DNA from: UBA1479 sp038109305 | Lineage (GTDB): Bacteria > Pseudomonadota > Alphaproteobacteria > Rhodospirillales > Casp-alpha2 | Assembly: GCA_038109305.1 (NCBI GenBank) | Contig: JAYNIR010000014.1 | Coordinates: 1-64,000, forward strand | Length of the DNA stretch: 64,000 nt | Direction: 5' to 3' | In this document: positions 46,429 to 54,990 of the stretch, piece after piece | Numbering within the stretch: position 1 is the stretch's first letter | Layout: every line of letters begins with the position of its first letter | Made by a program: the position numbers and the translations under genes | Notes under the pieces: generated by a model | What the model was told of the DNA's origin: nothing | Databases searched by the model: none | What the model saw: the letters and a program-made list of their open reading frames with translations, nothing else

Positions 46429-47448
46429 ATGAAGACGACATATGCGATCGAGCTGGAACCGGAGCCAGACCCAATGATCGACATCCCGATGGGCGGGTTG
46501 ACGCCGGCGCTCCCGGGCGACCTGGACGGCGGCCAAGCCGCCTGGTTCTGCGAGCATGAGTTCGAGAAAGACAATCCATCCGACTGGCAGCCGCGTTATC
46601 AGATCAGCCGCATCATCCACGAAGCGCAAACGGCCTATCACCGGTTTCTGTTCTTTGAAAACCCGACATTCGGCCGGATTTTCGTTCTGGACGGCGTGGT
46701 TCAGAATACCGAGCGGGACGGTTTCGCCTATCAGGAAATGCTGGCGCATCCGCCGCTGTTCGCCCATCCCGACCCCAAACGGGTGCTGATCATCGGTTGC
46801 GGGGCGGGGGGCACGCTCCGCGAAGTTCTGCGCCATCCGGTCGAACAGGCGACGATTATCGATATCGACGGCGAAGTCGTCGAGGTGTGCCGCACCCACA
46901 TGTCGATGATATCCGCCGGCGCGTTTGAAGATCCGCGGACGCGGCTAGTCATCGGCGATGGTTTCCGCTTCGTCAAGAAGGCCACCGAAACCTATGACGT
47001 GATCATCGTCGACTCGCCCGACCCGGTCGGCGCCGGCGCCATTCTGTTCACCGAGGAATTTTTCAGTAACTGCCGCCGCTGCCTGGCGCCCGGCGGGATT
47101 TTGGTGACGCAAAGCGGCGTGCCGTTCCTGCAGCCGGAAGTGACCGCCGATGTGGCGCAAAAGCTAAAGGGCCTGTTCCCGCACGTGTCGTTTTACGGCG
47201 TGGTGGTTCCTACCTACGGCGGGCTGATGGCGCTGAGCTGGAGCCGCGCCGAAGGAGGGCTCGGGCATCCGACGCTCAAGGCGCTTCGCAGGCGATACAA
47301 AGCGGGCGGTATCGATACGCGCTATTACACACCCGAACTGCATCAGGCCGCCTTTGGTCTGCCGGCCTATGTCCGGTGGCTGACCGACGGCAAGGCGCTC
47401 AACGCCCGGAAGGCTATGCGGATTTCACCCAGCGCGGCGGGTCGATAA
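46429..47448 (+). CDS. speE: spermidine synthase-like aminopropyltransferase
   Basis: The start is the ATG at 46429, giving 339 residues; the methionine 17 codons later is an alternative. The decarboxy-SAM site begins VLIIGCGAGGTLREVLRHP with the acidic IDIDGEVVEVC, and the catalytic Asp lies in IIVDSPDPVGAGAILFTEEF. QNTERDGFAYQEMLAHPPLF is the substrate gate region. The protein should transfer aminopropyl from decarboxylated SAM to putrescine or a related amine. No speD is nearby. Its 3' end overlaps the SET gene convergently by 35 bp. Confidence 0.82.
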   Translation: MKTTYAIELEPEPDPMIDIPMGGLTPALPGDLDGGQAAWFCEHEFEKDNPSDWQPRYQISRIIHEAQTAYHRFLFFENPTFGRIFVLDGVVQNTERDGFAYQEMLAHPPLFAHPDPKRVLIIGCGAGGTLREVLRHPVEQATIIDIDGEVVEVCRTHMSMISAGAFEDPRTRLVIGDGFRFVKKATETYDVIIVDSPDPVGAGAILFTEEFFSNCRRCLAPGGILVTQSGVPFLQPEVTADVAQKLKGLFPHVSFYGVVVPTYGGLMALSWSRAEGGLGHPTLKALRRRYKAGGIDTRYYTPELHQAAFGLPAYVRWLTDGKALNARKAMRISPSAAGR

Positions 47449-47812
47449 TCACTTTCCCACCTTCCAGGTGGCCGTAGTGACAGGTCAATTCCTCGCCGGC
47501 GGCGATGTCGCGCACTGCGAAACCGAAATAGATGCCCGAACAATCGGTGTTCGGGTCGTCCGAATGATTCATGTACCGGCCTTCGTCGAATTCCAGCATC
47601 ATCTTTTCGGGATTAGCCGGGTCGGTGAAAGTGTAGCGGGCGAGGAACTCCCGCGCCGAAGGCGGGGCGTCATCAATGGCGCCCGTATCGAGGACGGTGT
47701 CGAACGGCGGCGTGAAGCGATAAATCTCGGTTCCCTTGGAAATCGGATCGCGGGTGAAGGTTCCGAGCCCCTCGATCGCCGAGGGCGCCACGAAGCAGCG
47801 TACCAACATCAT
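47414..47812 (-). CDS. SET-domain protein (putative protein lysine methyltransferase)
   Basis: The 132-residue protein is little more than a SET domain. SAIEGLGTFTRDPISKGTEI opens it, RYMNHSDDPNT carries the NHS motif and AAGEELTCHYG the GEELTxxY motif with the catalytic Tyr. There is no pre- or post-SET zinc cluster. Bacterial stand-alone SET proteins are of largely unknown target. It is convergent with the spermidine-synthase-like gene. Confidence 0.85.
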   Translation of the reverse strand: MMLVRCFVAPSAIEGLGTFTRDPISKGTEIYRFTPPFDTVLDTGAIDDAPPSAREFLARYTFTDPANPEKMMLEFDEGRYMNHSDDPNTDCSGIYFGFAVRDIAAGEELTCHYGHLEGGKVIIDPPRWVKSA

Positions 47813-47892
47813 CCGGTGGGTTCTCCATCAAGCTGAAATGTCCGGTGGAATTGACGGGTGCGTCCGGACCGTAGACACACGTCCGGCCGGAA

Positions 47893-48519
47893 TTGATCCC
47901 GGCCGACGGGCGTCATTTAACTCAATTCCCGGGGGCCGCGCAATCGGGCGAACGGCATATCAAGGACGCGACGCAGGAACTGCAGGATGTCAACGAAGGC
48001 CTATCGGAGGTTGCGGAGAAAGTCCGCGCCGCCCGAGATATCCTGGCGCGGGCGCAGGTGACCGCGCCGACCGACGGCGTTGTCGTGCAGCTTCGCGTGC
48101 ATACGCCGGGCGGCGTCGTGCAGGCGGGGGAACCGCTTTTGGACCTGGTGCCGCAGAACGACCTGCGCGTGGTCGAGCTGAAGATCGACCCCCGAGATAT
48201 CGACGTGGTCTATCCCGGCATGCCCGCCCGCGTGCGGCTGACCGCCTTTGATGCGCGGACCGCGCCAATGATCGAAAGCGCGGTGACGCAGGTCTCCGCC
48301 GACCGCATCGTCGACCCGGTGACGGGCGTGGCCTATTTCTCTGGCCGGGTGCTGCCCATGGAACTGCCGGATCGGGAAGACCCGGAAAAACCGGCCCACC
48401 CGGCGCTGACGTCCAGAATGCTGGCAGAGGTCTCTCTGGTGACCGGCGCCCGCACGGTGCTGAATTACGTGCTCGACCCCCTGGTCCGCACCATGGAACG
48501 GGCGGGGCGGGAGCTTTGA
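47893..48519 (+). pseudogene. C-terminal fragment of a HlyD-family membrane fusion protein
   Basis: Coding similarity starts near 47950 (ATQELQDVNEGLSEVAEKVR) and runs through the lipoyl-like RAQVTAPTDGVVVQLRVHTP and the beta barrel PGMPARVRLTAFDA to LVRTMERAGREL. This is the second half of a type I secretion adaptor. The N-terminal membrane anchor, first hairpin half, partner ABC ATPase and outer-membrane gene are all missing. It is most likely a remnant. Confidence 0.75.
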
Positions 48520-48532
48520 TCTCGCCCGTGGC

Positions 48533-49291
48533 CTAGGTCGCAAAAGCGCCGCCGTCGACGACGATTTCCGACCCGGTAACGAAACTTGAATCGTCGCTTG
48601 CCAGGAAAAACACCGCGCCTGCGACTTCTTCGGGCCGCGCCAACCGGCCGAGGGGGATGGTTTTCATGCGGGCTTCGAACTTGTCTTGCGGCACGGCGCG
48701 CCGCCCCATGGCCGTATCGACCGGTCCCGGATGGACGGAATTGCAGCGGATGTTGTCTTTCGCGCATTGCAGTGCGACGGACTTGGTCATCAGCCGGACC
48801 GCGCCCTTCGACGCACCGTAGTGGACGAACCACGACGCCCGCAGCCCCGCCGTTGACGACAGGTTGATGATCGATCCGCCGCCCGATTGCCGCATCGCCG
48901 GGATGGCCGCCTGAGTGCCCAGAAAGACGCCCTTGGCGTTCACTTCCATCATCCGGTCCCACTGTTCTTCGGTCATGTCGTCGATCGACGTCTTGTCGTA
49001 GATGCCGGCGTTGTTGACCAAGACATCCAGCCCGCCGTGGTCATTGACGGCGCGGTCAATGATCGCCTGCCATTGATCTTTCTTCGTCACGTCCAGCGCC
49101 ACGAAGGTCACGGACCCGGCGGCGCCGGTCAGGTCGTTGGCGAGCGCCGCACCCCCCTTGGCGTCCATATCGCCGAACACCACGTTCGCGCCCTCGGCGG
49201 CCAGACGGCGAACCACGGCTTCGCCGATGCCGGCGGACCCGCCCGATACGACGGTGGTCTTTCCTTCTAATCTGAATGCTTCCTGGCTCAT
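48533..49291 (-). CDS. SDR-family NAD(P)-dependent oxidoreductase
   Basis: The 252-residue enzyme has the cofactor motif VVSGGSAGIGEAVVRRLA, DVLVNNAGIYDK, and the catalytic Ser and Tyr-Lys in INLSSTAGL and VHYGASKGAVR. It ends VTGSEIVVDGGAFA as usual. It overlaps the E1 beta gene by 4 bp and is the last gene of a four-gene minus-strand operon with three ThDP-enzyme genes. Confidence 0.9.
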   Translation of the reverse strand: MSQEAFRLEGKTTVVSGGSAGIGEAVVRRLAAEGANVVFGDMDAKGGAALANDLTGAAGSVTFVALDVTKKDQWQAIIDRAVNDHGGLDVLVNNAGIYDKTSIDDMTEEQWDRMMEVNAKGVFLGTQAAIPAMRQSGGGSIINLSSTAGLRASWFVHYGASKGAVRLMTKSVALQCAKDNIRCNSVHPGPVDTAMGRRAVPQDKFEARMKTIPLGRLARPEEVAGAVFFLASDDSSFVTGSEIVVDGGAFAT

Positions 49292-50265
49292 GCAGCGGCG
49301 CCTTTCCCCGATTGTTCCATAACCTCGCGGATCGCCTTCGCGATCTTGTGCCGATCGGGGAAGACATGATCTTCCAGATTGGGGGTGTAGGGGATCGGCA
49401 CGTTCAGGGCGCAGACCCGGCGGACGGGGCCCTTAAGAGCTTTGAAGGTCTCCAAGTCTTCGGTGACGAGGGTTGCGATCTCGGATGCCGCACTGGCCGT
49501 CGGCGTCGCTTCGTCGGCGATCAGCAGACGCCCGGTTTTCTGCACGGATTTACGGATCGTCGCGGCGTCCATGGGGACCAGGGTGCGCGGATCAACAACC
49601 TCGACCGACACGCCTTCCTTAGAGAGCTTTTCCGCCGCCGCCAGGGCCTCCGTCACCATCCAGGCGAGCGCGATCACGGTGATGTCCGTGCCTTCGCGTT
49701 TCACGTCGGCGACGCCGAAGGGGATGGTGTAGTCGTCTTCGGGCACCGGGCCTTTAATTTTGTCGAGCCTGCCGCATTCGAACGAGATCACCGGGTTGTC
49801 GTCTCTGATCGCGGTTTTCAGCAACCCCTTCAGGTCATAGGGCGTCGACGGGATGATCATCTTCAACCCGGCCAGGTTCATGAACATGGAATAGGGGCTT
49901 TGCGAATGCTGCGCCGCGCGGCGGGTGCCGCCGCCGACGGTGGAGCGGAATAGGATTGGGAATTTCGCCTGGCCGCCGAACATGTAATGGATTTTCGCGG
50001 CCTGATTGACGATCTGATCCATGGCGACGAAGCAGAAGGTGATGGACCGCCAGTCGACGATGGGCCGGTATCCCGACCCAGCGGCGCCGATGGCCATGCC
50101 GGTCAGGGCGCTTTCGGTGATCGGCGTGGCGCGGATGCGGTCGGCGCCGAATTCGCTCAGCAGCATACCCGGCGGGTCCGTCGACAGGTGAAAGATTTTT
50201 TTTTCCCGCCGCATTTCCTCGGCAAGGGCTTCCCATCCGGCCTGAGCGTATGTGAGTTCGCGCAT
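49288..50265 (-). CDS. 2-oxoacid/acetoin dehydrogenase E1 component, beta subunit
   Basis: The 325-residue protein has the transketolase pyrimidine domain with the cofactor Glu region TPITESALTGMAIGAAGSGY, the QAAKIHYMFGG segment and the C-terminal VEVVDPRTLVPMDAATIRKS domain. It pairs with the alpha gene 16 bp upstream. The subunits should decarboxylate a 2-oxoacid or cleave acetoin and pass the acyl group to a lipoyl E2, but no E2 or E3 gene is nearby. Confidence 0.88.
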   Translation of the reverse strand: MRELTYAQAGWEALAEEMRREKKIFHLSTDPPGMLLSEFGADRIRATPITESALTGMAIGAAGSGYRPIVDWRSITFCFVAMDQIVNQAAKIHYMFGGQAKFPILFRSTVGGGTRRAAQHSQSPYSMFMNLAGLKMIIPSTPYDLKGLLKTAIRDDNPVISFECGRLDKIKGPVPEDDYTIPFGVADVKREGTDITVIALAWMVTEALAAAEKLSKEGVSVEVVDPRTLVPMDAATIRKSVQKTGRLLIADEATPTASAASEIATLVTEDLETFKALKGPVRRVCALNVPIPYTPNLEDHVFPDRHKIAKAIREVMEQSGKGAAA

Positions 50266-50281
50266 GATCGTATCGTCCTGC

Positions 50282-51283
50282 TTAGGCTGCGAAGACGTCG
50301 CCCACGGCGTCGTCCGGGTCGGGGAAGGGGCTGGCCTTGGCGAAAGCCACGGCGGCTTCGATCTCGGTCAGCACCGCTTTGTCCAGGTCTTGAAATTCCG
50401 CGTCGGTGACGGGTGCCTCCGGCAGGGCCTTCATGTGGTTGAGCAGCCTACCGATGGGGTCTTTTGCCTTCCACGCGGCGACTTCGTCTTCCGGGCGGAT
50501 GTCTCTCTGATCCGGGCGTTCCGTGTGCGCCCGGTGGCGGTAGGTCTTGCATTCGATGATGCTTGGGCCCTCGCCGCGCCGGGCCTCGTCGATGGCCTTA
50601 AATGCCGCACGGTAGACAGCGAACACGTCGTTGCCGTCGACGACTTCGCCCGGAATACCGTAAGCCTTGGCGCGTTCGGCGATATCGGGCAATGCTGTGC
50701 TTTGGTCCGTTGCCACGTTGACCGCCCACAGGTTGTTTTCACACACGTAAATCACCGGCAGCTTCCAGCTTGCCGCCAGATTGATCGATTCATGAAACGG
50801 CCCGGCGTTGGATGCGCCATCGCCGAAAAAACAGATGGCGACGTCGCCCAGACCGTCCATCTGGCATGCCAGCCCGGCGCCGGTGATGATCGGCATGCCA
50901 CCCGCAACGATGCCGTTGGCGCCCAGCATGCCGATGTCGAAATCGGCGATGTGCATGGATCCGCCCTTGCCTTTGCAGTACCCGTCCCGGCGGCCGTAAA
51001 GCTCCGCCATCATGCGATTCAAATCCGCGCCCTTGGCGATGCAGTGACCGTGGCCGCGGTGGGTCGAGATGATCTTGTCGGACTTGCGGAGCGCCTGACA
51101 AACGCCGACGGCGACGGCTTCTTCCCCGATATAGCTGTGCACGACCCCGTAGACGTCGCCGGCGCGAAAGTCGTCGGAGGCCCGTTCCTCGAACCGGCGG
51201 ATGGTTTGCATGGTGCGGAGCATGGCGCGCAGGTCATCCGGGCCCAGGTTGCTCATACCGAGGGTGTCGTTGGATTGAGTCAT
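50282..51283 (-). CDS. 2-oxoacid/acetoin dehydrogenase E1 component, alpha subunit
   Basis: The 333-residue protein binds ThDP through FFGDGASNAGPFHESINLAA and VCENNLWAVN. The Tyr-rich loop HRGHGHCIAKGADLNRMMAE and GGSMHIADFDIGMLGANGIV are typical of acetoin- and branched-chain-type E1 alpha. The phosphorylation-loop-like YRHRAHTERPDQ is present. It lies 11 bp after the acetolactate-synthase-like gene and before E1 beta. Confidence 0.88.
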   Translation of the reverse strand: MTQSNDTLGMSNLGPDDLRAMLRTMQTIRRFEERASDDFRAGDVYGVVHSYIGEEAVAVGVCQALRKSDKIISTHRGHGHCIAKGADLNRMMAELYGRRDGYCKGKGGSMHIADFDIGMLGANGIVAGGMPIITGAGLACQMDGLGDVAICFFGDGASNAGPFHESINLAASWKLPVIYVCENNLWAVNVATDQSTALPDIAERAKAYGIPGEVVDGNDVFAVYRAAFKAIDEARRGEGPSIIECKTYRHRAHTERPDQRDIRPEDEVAAWKAKDPIGRLLNHMKALPEAPVTDAEFQDLDKAVLTEIEAAVAFAKASPFPDPDDAVGDVFAA

Positions 51284-51294
51284 GACAGTTTCCT

Positions 51295-53040
51295 TTAAAC
51301 GGGCCGGTCGCCCTTGTTGACCTCAAGCGCCCGGTTGTCGGCGGCGGGCAGCATTTTGGCGGGGTCGCGGGTGACGACAGCGTCGACGACGGTGGGCGTG
51401 TCGGTATTTTCCAGCCCCTCGTTCAAGGCGTCGCTTAGCGCCTCCGGGTCTTCGACGCGGATGCCGTGACAGCCGAAGCCCCGGGCGATGGCAGAATAGT
51501 CCATCTCCACCAGGTCCGACGATTGATAATTGCCTTCGCCGAACACCGCGTGCTGCAGCGCCTTCACATACCCCGACGCCGCGTTGTTGAAGACCACGGC
51601 GACGAAGTTGGCGCCAACCCGGCGCGCGGTTTCCAGATCGCCCAGGGACATGTTGAAACCGCCGTCGCCGGTGAGGCTCACCACCCGGCGTTTCGGCCCG
51701 GCGGCAAGCGAGGCACCGATGCCGCCTGGCACGCCGTATCCGATGGAGGCAAACCCGCGATCCGGCAGAAAATGGCGGCCGGCTCTCTTGGTGTCGAACA
51801 TCAGCCCGCCCCAATGCCCGGCGAAGCCGCCGTCGGCGACGACGATGCCGTCATCGGGCATGACCTTGTTCAATTCCCCCATCAGCCGCCCGACGTTGAT
51901 GGGCGTCTCGGTGCTTTCCAGGCGGTCGGCCGCTCCCTTCTGCCAGTCGGTCATCAGGCCCGGGATCGCGCCGGTGTAATCGGCCCGGCGCTTTTTGTTT
52001 TTGCTGCTGTCTTCCAATGCCGCCGCAAGGTCTTCCAGCGTTAGCCGCGCATCCCCCGGCAGCGCCACGTCGGGCTGCGCCGTGCGGCCGATTTCGTGGG
52101 GGTCGATTTCGACATGGATCAAGTTCTTACCCGGCGGGATCAGGGCGAAGCGCTTGGTGGCGATCTCTCCCAGTTTGCAGCCGACGACCAACAGGCAGTC
52201 GGACTTGGCGATTAGATCGTTGGCAATGCGGTCGTACCGCCCGAACAGACCTGCCGAAAGCGGATGCGTGCATGCAATGGCGCCCTTGCCGCTCATGGTG
52301 TGGGCGACGGGGATACCCTGGTCTTCGGCGAGTTTCAGGACCGCGTCATAGGCCTCGGAAATATGAATGCCGCCGCCGACCAGCATCAAGGGACGGTCGG
52401 CCTTGGCGAGGAGTGCTGCGGCGCGTTCGACCTCCGCCGCCGCCGGGCGGGTCCGCCGCGCCTGCGCCTTCAGGGTTTCCGGATCGACCCAGAAATCGGC
52501 GGCGTCGAAATCGTGTTCGCCGTGGCAGACGTCTTCCGGCACATCGAGCAGCACCGGGCCGGGCCGGCCGCTGGTTGCCACGGCGAAGGCGCGGCGCACG
52601 TGCTCGGGGATGCGCTTCACGACCTCGACCCGGATGACTTCCTTCATGATCGGGCGGAGGATGTCGAGCTGCCGGGTCTCCTGGGTCATGTTTTTCCATG
52701 CGTGTTCCCGGTTGGCGTCGCCGGTGATGGCGATCATCGGCAGGCCGGCGTTCAGGCTTTCTACCACGCCGGTAACGATGTTGGTCGCCCCCGGGCCAAG
52801 TGTGGCGTCGATCACGCCGGGCTTGTTGGTGACCTTGGCGTAAGCATCGGCTGCGAAGGCGCCCGACCGTTCGTCGTTGATCAGGTAGTGCTGCAGGCCC
52901 AACGCCCGGCAAGCCTCGTAAAACGGCAGCAATTGAAAGCCACCCATGCCGAACATGGGGCCGATTTCGTGAAGTTTGAGGATTTCCGCCAGCGCCCGGC
53001 CGCCGGTCATGGCGCGTGTTGCGTTGGATGCCGCTGTCAT
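51295..53040 (-). CDS. ThDP-binding protein, acetolactate-synthase-like
   Basis: The 581-residue protein has all three domains of the POX/ALS group. The cofactor Glu is in LINDERSGAFAADAYAK, the central domain starts near 200 (RPLMLVGGGIHISEAYD), and the ThDP motif is SLTGDGGFNMSLGDLETARR ending VVFNN. The FAD-site pattern is not obvious. It heads an operon with E1 alpha, E1 beta and an SDR enzyme. It could make acetolactate or another 2-hydroxy-3-keto acid, or decarboxylate a 2-oxoacid. Confidence 0.82.
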   Translation of the reverse strand: MTAASNATRAMTGGRALAEILKLHEIGPMFGMGGFQLLPFYEACRALGLQHYLINDERSGAFAADAYAKVTNKPGVIDATLGPGATNIVTGVVESLNAGLPMIAITGDANREHAWKNMTQETRQLDILRPIMKEVIRVEVVKRIPEHVRRAFAVATSGRPGPVLLDVPEDVCHGEHDFDAADFWVDPETLKAQARRTRPAAAEVERAAALLAKADRPLMLVGGGIHISEAYDAVLKLAEDQGIPVAHTMSGKGAIACTHPLSAGLFGRYDRIANDLIAKSDCLLVVGCKLGEIATKRFALIPPGKNLIHVEIDPHEIGRTAQPDVALPGDARLTLEDLAAALEDSSKNKKRRADYTGAIPGLMTDWQKGAADRLESTETPINVGRLMGELNKVMPDDGIVVADGGFAGHWGGLMFDTKRAGRHFLPDRGFASIGYGVPGGIGASLAAGPKRRVVSLTGDGGFNMSLGDLETARRVGANFVAVVFNNAASGYVKALQHAVFGEGNYQSSDLVEMDYSAIARGFGCHGIRVEDPEALSDALNEGLENTDTPTVVDAVVTRDPAKMLPAADNRALEVNKGDRPV

Positions 53041-53197
53041 GTCCCTGGTGTTTCCGTTTTTTACGGTCGCGGCGGACGCCGCCCCTGGATGGCAAGAGGA
53101 TAGGCCCCGCGCCGTAAGTTGGGCAAGGGCGATTGGTCCGGGCCGCGCGGTCTGCTACAACCGGGGGCGGGATGTGCAGGTAAGCGGGAGGCTGACC

Positions 53198-53758
53198 TTG
53201 GCCATTTTGAAAATCGCTTTGATGGGCAACGACTGCCTGAAACAGGTGGCGGAGCCCGTCGATGATCCCACCGCGCCCGAAATCGTCCGACTGATCGACG
53301 ACATGCGGGACACGCTGATCGACATCGGCGGCAATGGGCTGGCGGCACCCCAGGTCTACATCAATAAGCGGCTGGTGCTATACCGGGTCATGGAACGGCA
53401 AATCCCTAAGGGCGCCGACATGAAGCCGGTGCCGTGGTCGCCCCTGATCAATCCCGTCATAACGCCGCTGACGGAAGAAAAGAAACCGATTTGGGAACGC
53501 TGCCTCAGTTTGCCGGGGCTGCACGGCATGGTGCCGCGCTACACCCGCATCCGATTGAATCATCAGACGCTTGCAGGCGAACAGCGGTCGATCGAGGCGC
53601 GGGGCTATCACGCCATGCTGCTGCAGCACGAATGCGACCATCTGGACGGATTTCTCTACCCCATGCGGATGGAAGACATGTCGACCCTTTCCTTCAATTC
53701 GGAATTGGGGCAAACAAGCTTCCTGGTCGATCGCGACCTGTCCGAATTCGCCGAATAG
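53198..53758 (+). CDS. def: peptide deformylase-family protein
   Basis: The start is taken as TTG 53198 because GGGAGG lies just before it (GTG 53174 is an alternative), giving 186 residues. The three deformylase motifs are GGNGLAAPQV, ERCLSLPG in place of the usual EGCLS, and MLLQHECDHLDG with the metal His pair and catalytic Glu. The Gly to Arg change next to the metal Cys is unusual but occurs in divergent forms. It lies 9 bp before the acyl-CoA dehydrogenase gene, so it is probably an accessory deformylase rather than the housekeeping copy beside fmt. Confidence 0.82.
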   Translation: MAILKIALMGNDCLKQVAEPVDDPTAPEIVRLIDDMRDTLIDIGGNGLAAPQVYINKRLVLYRVMERQIPKGADMKPVPWSPLINPVITPLTEEKKPIWERCLSLPGLHGMVPRYTRIRLNHQTLAGEQRSIEARGYHAMLLQHECDHLDGFLYPMRMEDMSTLSFNSELGQTSFLVDRDLSEFAE

Positions 53759-53767
53759 GAACCCTCC

Positions 53768-54979
53768 ATGCAACTGACGCTGACACCGGAAGAGCTGGCC
53801 TTTCAGGCCGAGGTTCGGGAGTTCCTAAACGCCAACATTCCGGCAGAAACCAAGCGCAAGGTCGATTTGGGCCTGAAACTGTCGAAGGACGATTACGTCA
53901 CCTGGCAAAAGATCTTGTATGAACGCGGCTGGATCGCGCCGGCTTGGCCCAAAGAATACGGTGGTCCCGGCTGGTCGCCCATTCAGCGATACTTATACGA
54001 AGAAGAACTGGCGGCGTGCTCGAGCCCGCGCCTGATTACCTTCGGGCTTAAGATGCTCGGGCCGGTGTTGATCGAATTCGGCACGGACGAACAGAAAAAA
54101 CGATTCCTGCCGCGCATCCTGTCATCGGAGGACTGGTGGTGCCAGGGCTATTCGGAGCCGGGGGCGGGATCGGACCTGGCGTCCCTGACTACGCGGGCTA
54201 TCCGCGACGGCGACCACTACATGGTCAACGGGCAAAAGACCTGGACCACCCTGGCGCAGCACGCCAATTGGATTTTCTGTCTCGTGCGCACCAACACGGA
54301 CGTGAAAAAGCAGGAAGGCATTTCCTTCCTGCTGATCGACATGAAAACGCCGGGGGTCGAGGTTCGGCCGATCCAAACGCTCGACGGCGGGGTTGAAATC
54401 AATGACGTGTTTTTGACCCACGTGCGGGTGCCCGCGGAAAACTTGGTCGGGCAGGAAAACCAGGGTTGGACCGTCGCCAAATTTCTGCTGGGCCACGAAC
54501 GGGTTGGCATCGCCGGCGTCGCCCGGTCGAAAAAACAGATGGCGCGCGTGCGCGCTATCGCCCGGGCTGAAATGAAGGGCGGCCGCCCGCTGATCGAAGA
54601 CGTGCGGTTCAACGAACGCATGGCCGAAGTCGAAATCGAACTGACGGCCTTGGAAATGATCGAGCTGCGGTTGTTGTCCGAAGAAGCCGCGGGTCGCAAG
54701 CCGGGGCCGGAGGCGTCGATCTTGAAACTCAAGGGCACGCAAGTGCAGCAGGCGATCACCGAACTGCTGCTGGAAGCCGTCGGGACAAACGTCCACGCGC
54801 TCGACCCCGGCATTTTGGAAGATCACTGGCCGCCGGAAGGCATGAACGAAGACCTGTTCTCGCCGGAGTATGCGGCGACCGTGGCGAGCCACTACTTCAA
54901 TTGGCGCAAGGCGTCGATTTACGGTGGCTCCAACGAAATTCAACGTAACATTATCGCTAAGGCGATCCTGAAGTTTTAG
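53768..54979 (+). CDS. acyl-CoA dehydrogenase (first of a tandem pair)
   Basis: The 403-residue protein shows the ACAD signature WWCQGYSEPGAGSDLASLTT, the FAD/substrate region VNGQKTWTTLAQHANW, the helical C-terminal domain and IYGGSNEIQRNIIAKAILKF at the end. It should oxidise an acyl-CoA at C2-C3 and pass electrons to EtfAB. It lies 11 bp before a second, shorter dehydrogenase, an arrangement typical of heteromeric ACADs. Confidence 0.92.
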   Translation: MQLTLTPEELAFQAEVREFLNANIPAETKRKVDLGLKLSKDDYVTWQKILYERGWIAPAWPKEYGGPGWSPIQRYLYEEELAACSSPRLITFGLKMLGPVLIEFGTDEQKKRFLPRILSSEDWWCQGYSEPGAGSDLASLTTRAIRDGDHYMVNGQKTWTTLAQHANWIFCLVRTNTDVKKQEGISFLLIDMKTPGVEVRPIQTLDGGVEINDVFLTHVRVPAENLVGQENQGWTVAKFLLGHERVGIAGVARSKKQMARVRAIARAEMKGGRPLIEDVRFNERMAEVEIELTALEMIELRLLSEEAAGRKPGPEASILKLKGTQVQQAITELLLEAVGTNVHALDPGILEDHWPPEGMNEDLFSPEYAATVASHYFNWRKASIYGGSNEIQRNIIAKAILKF

Positions 54980-54990
54980 GGCTGCCGCCG

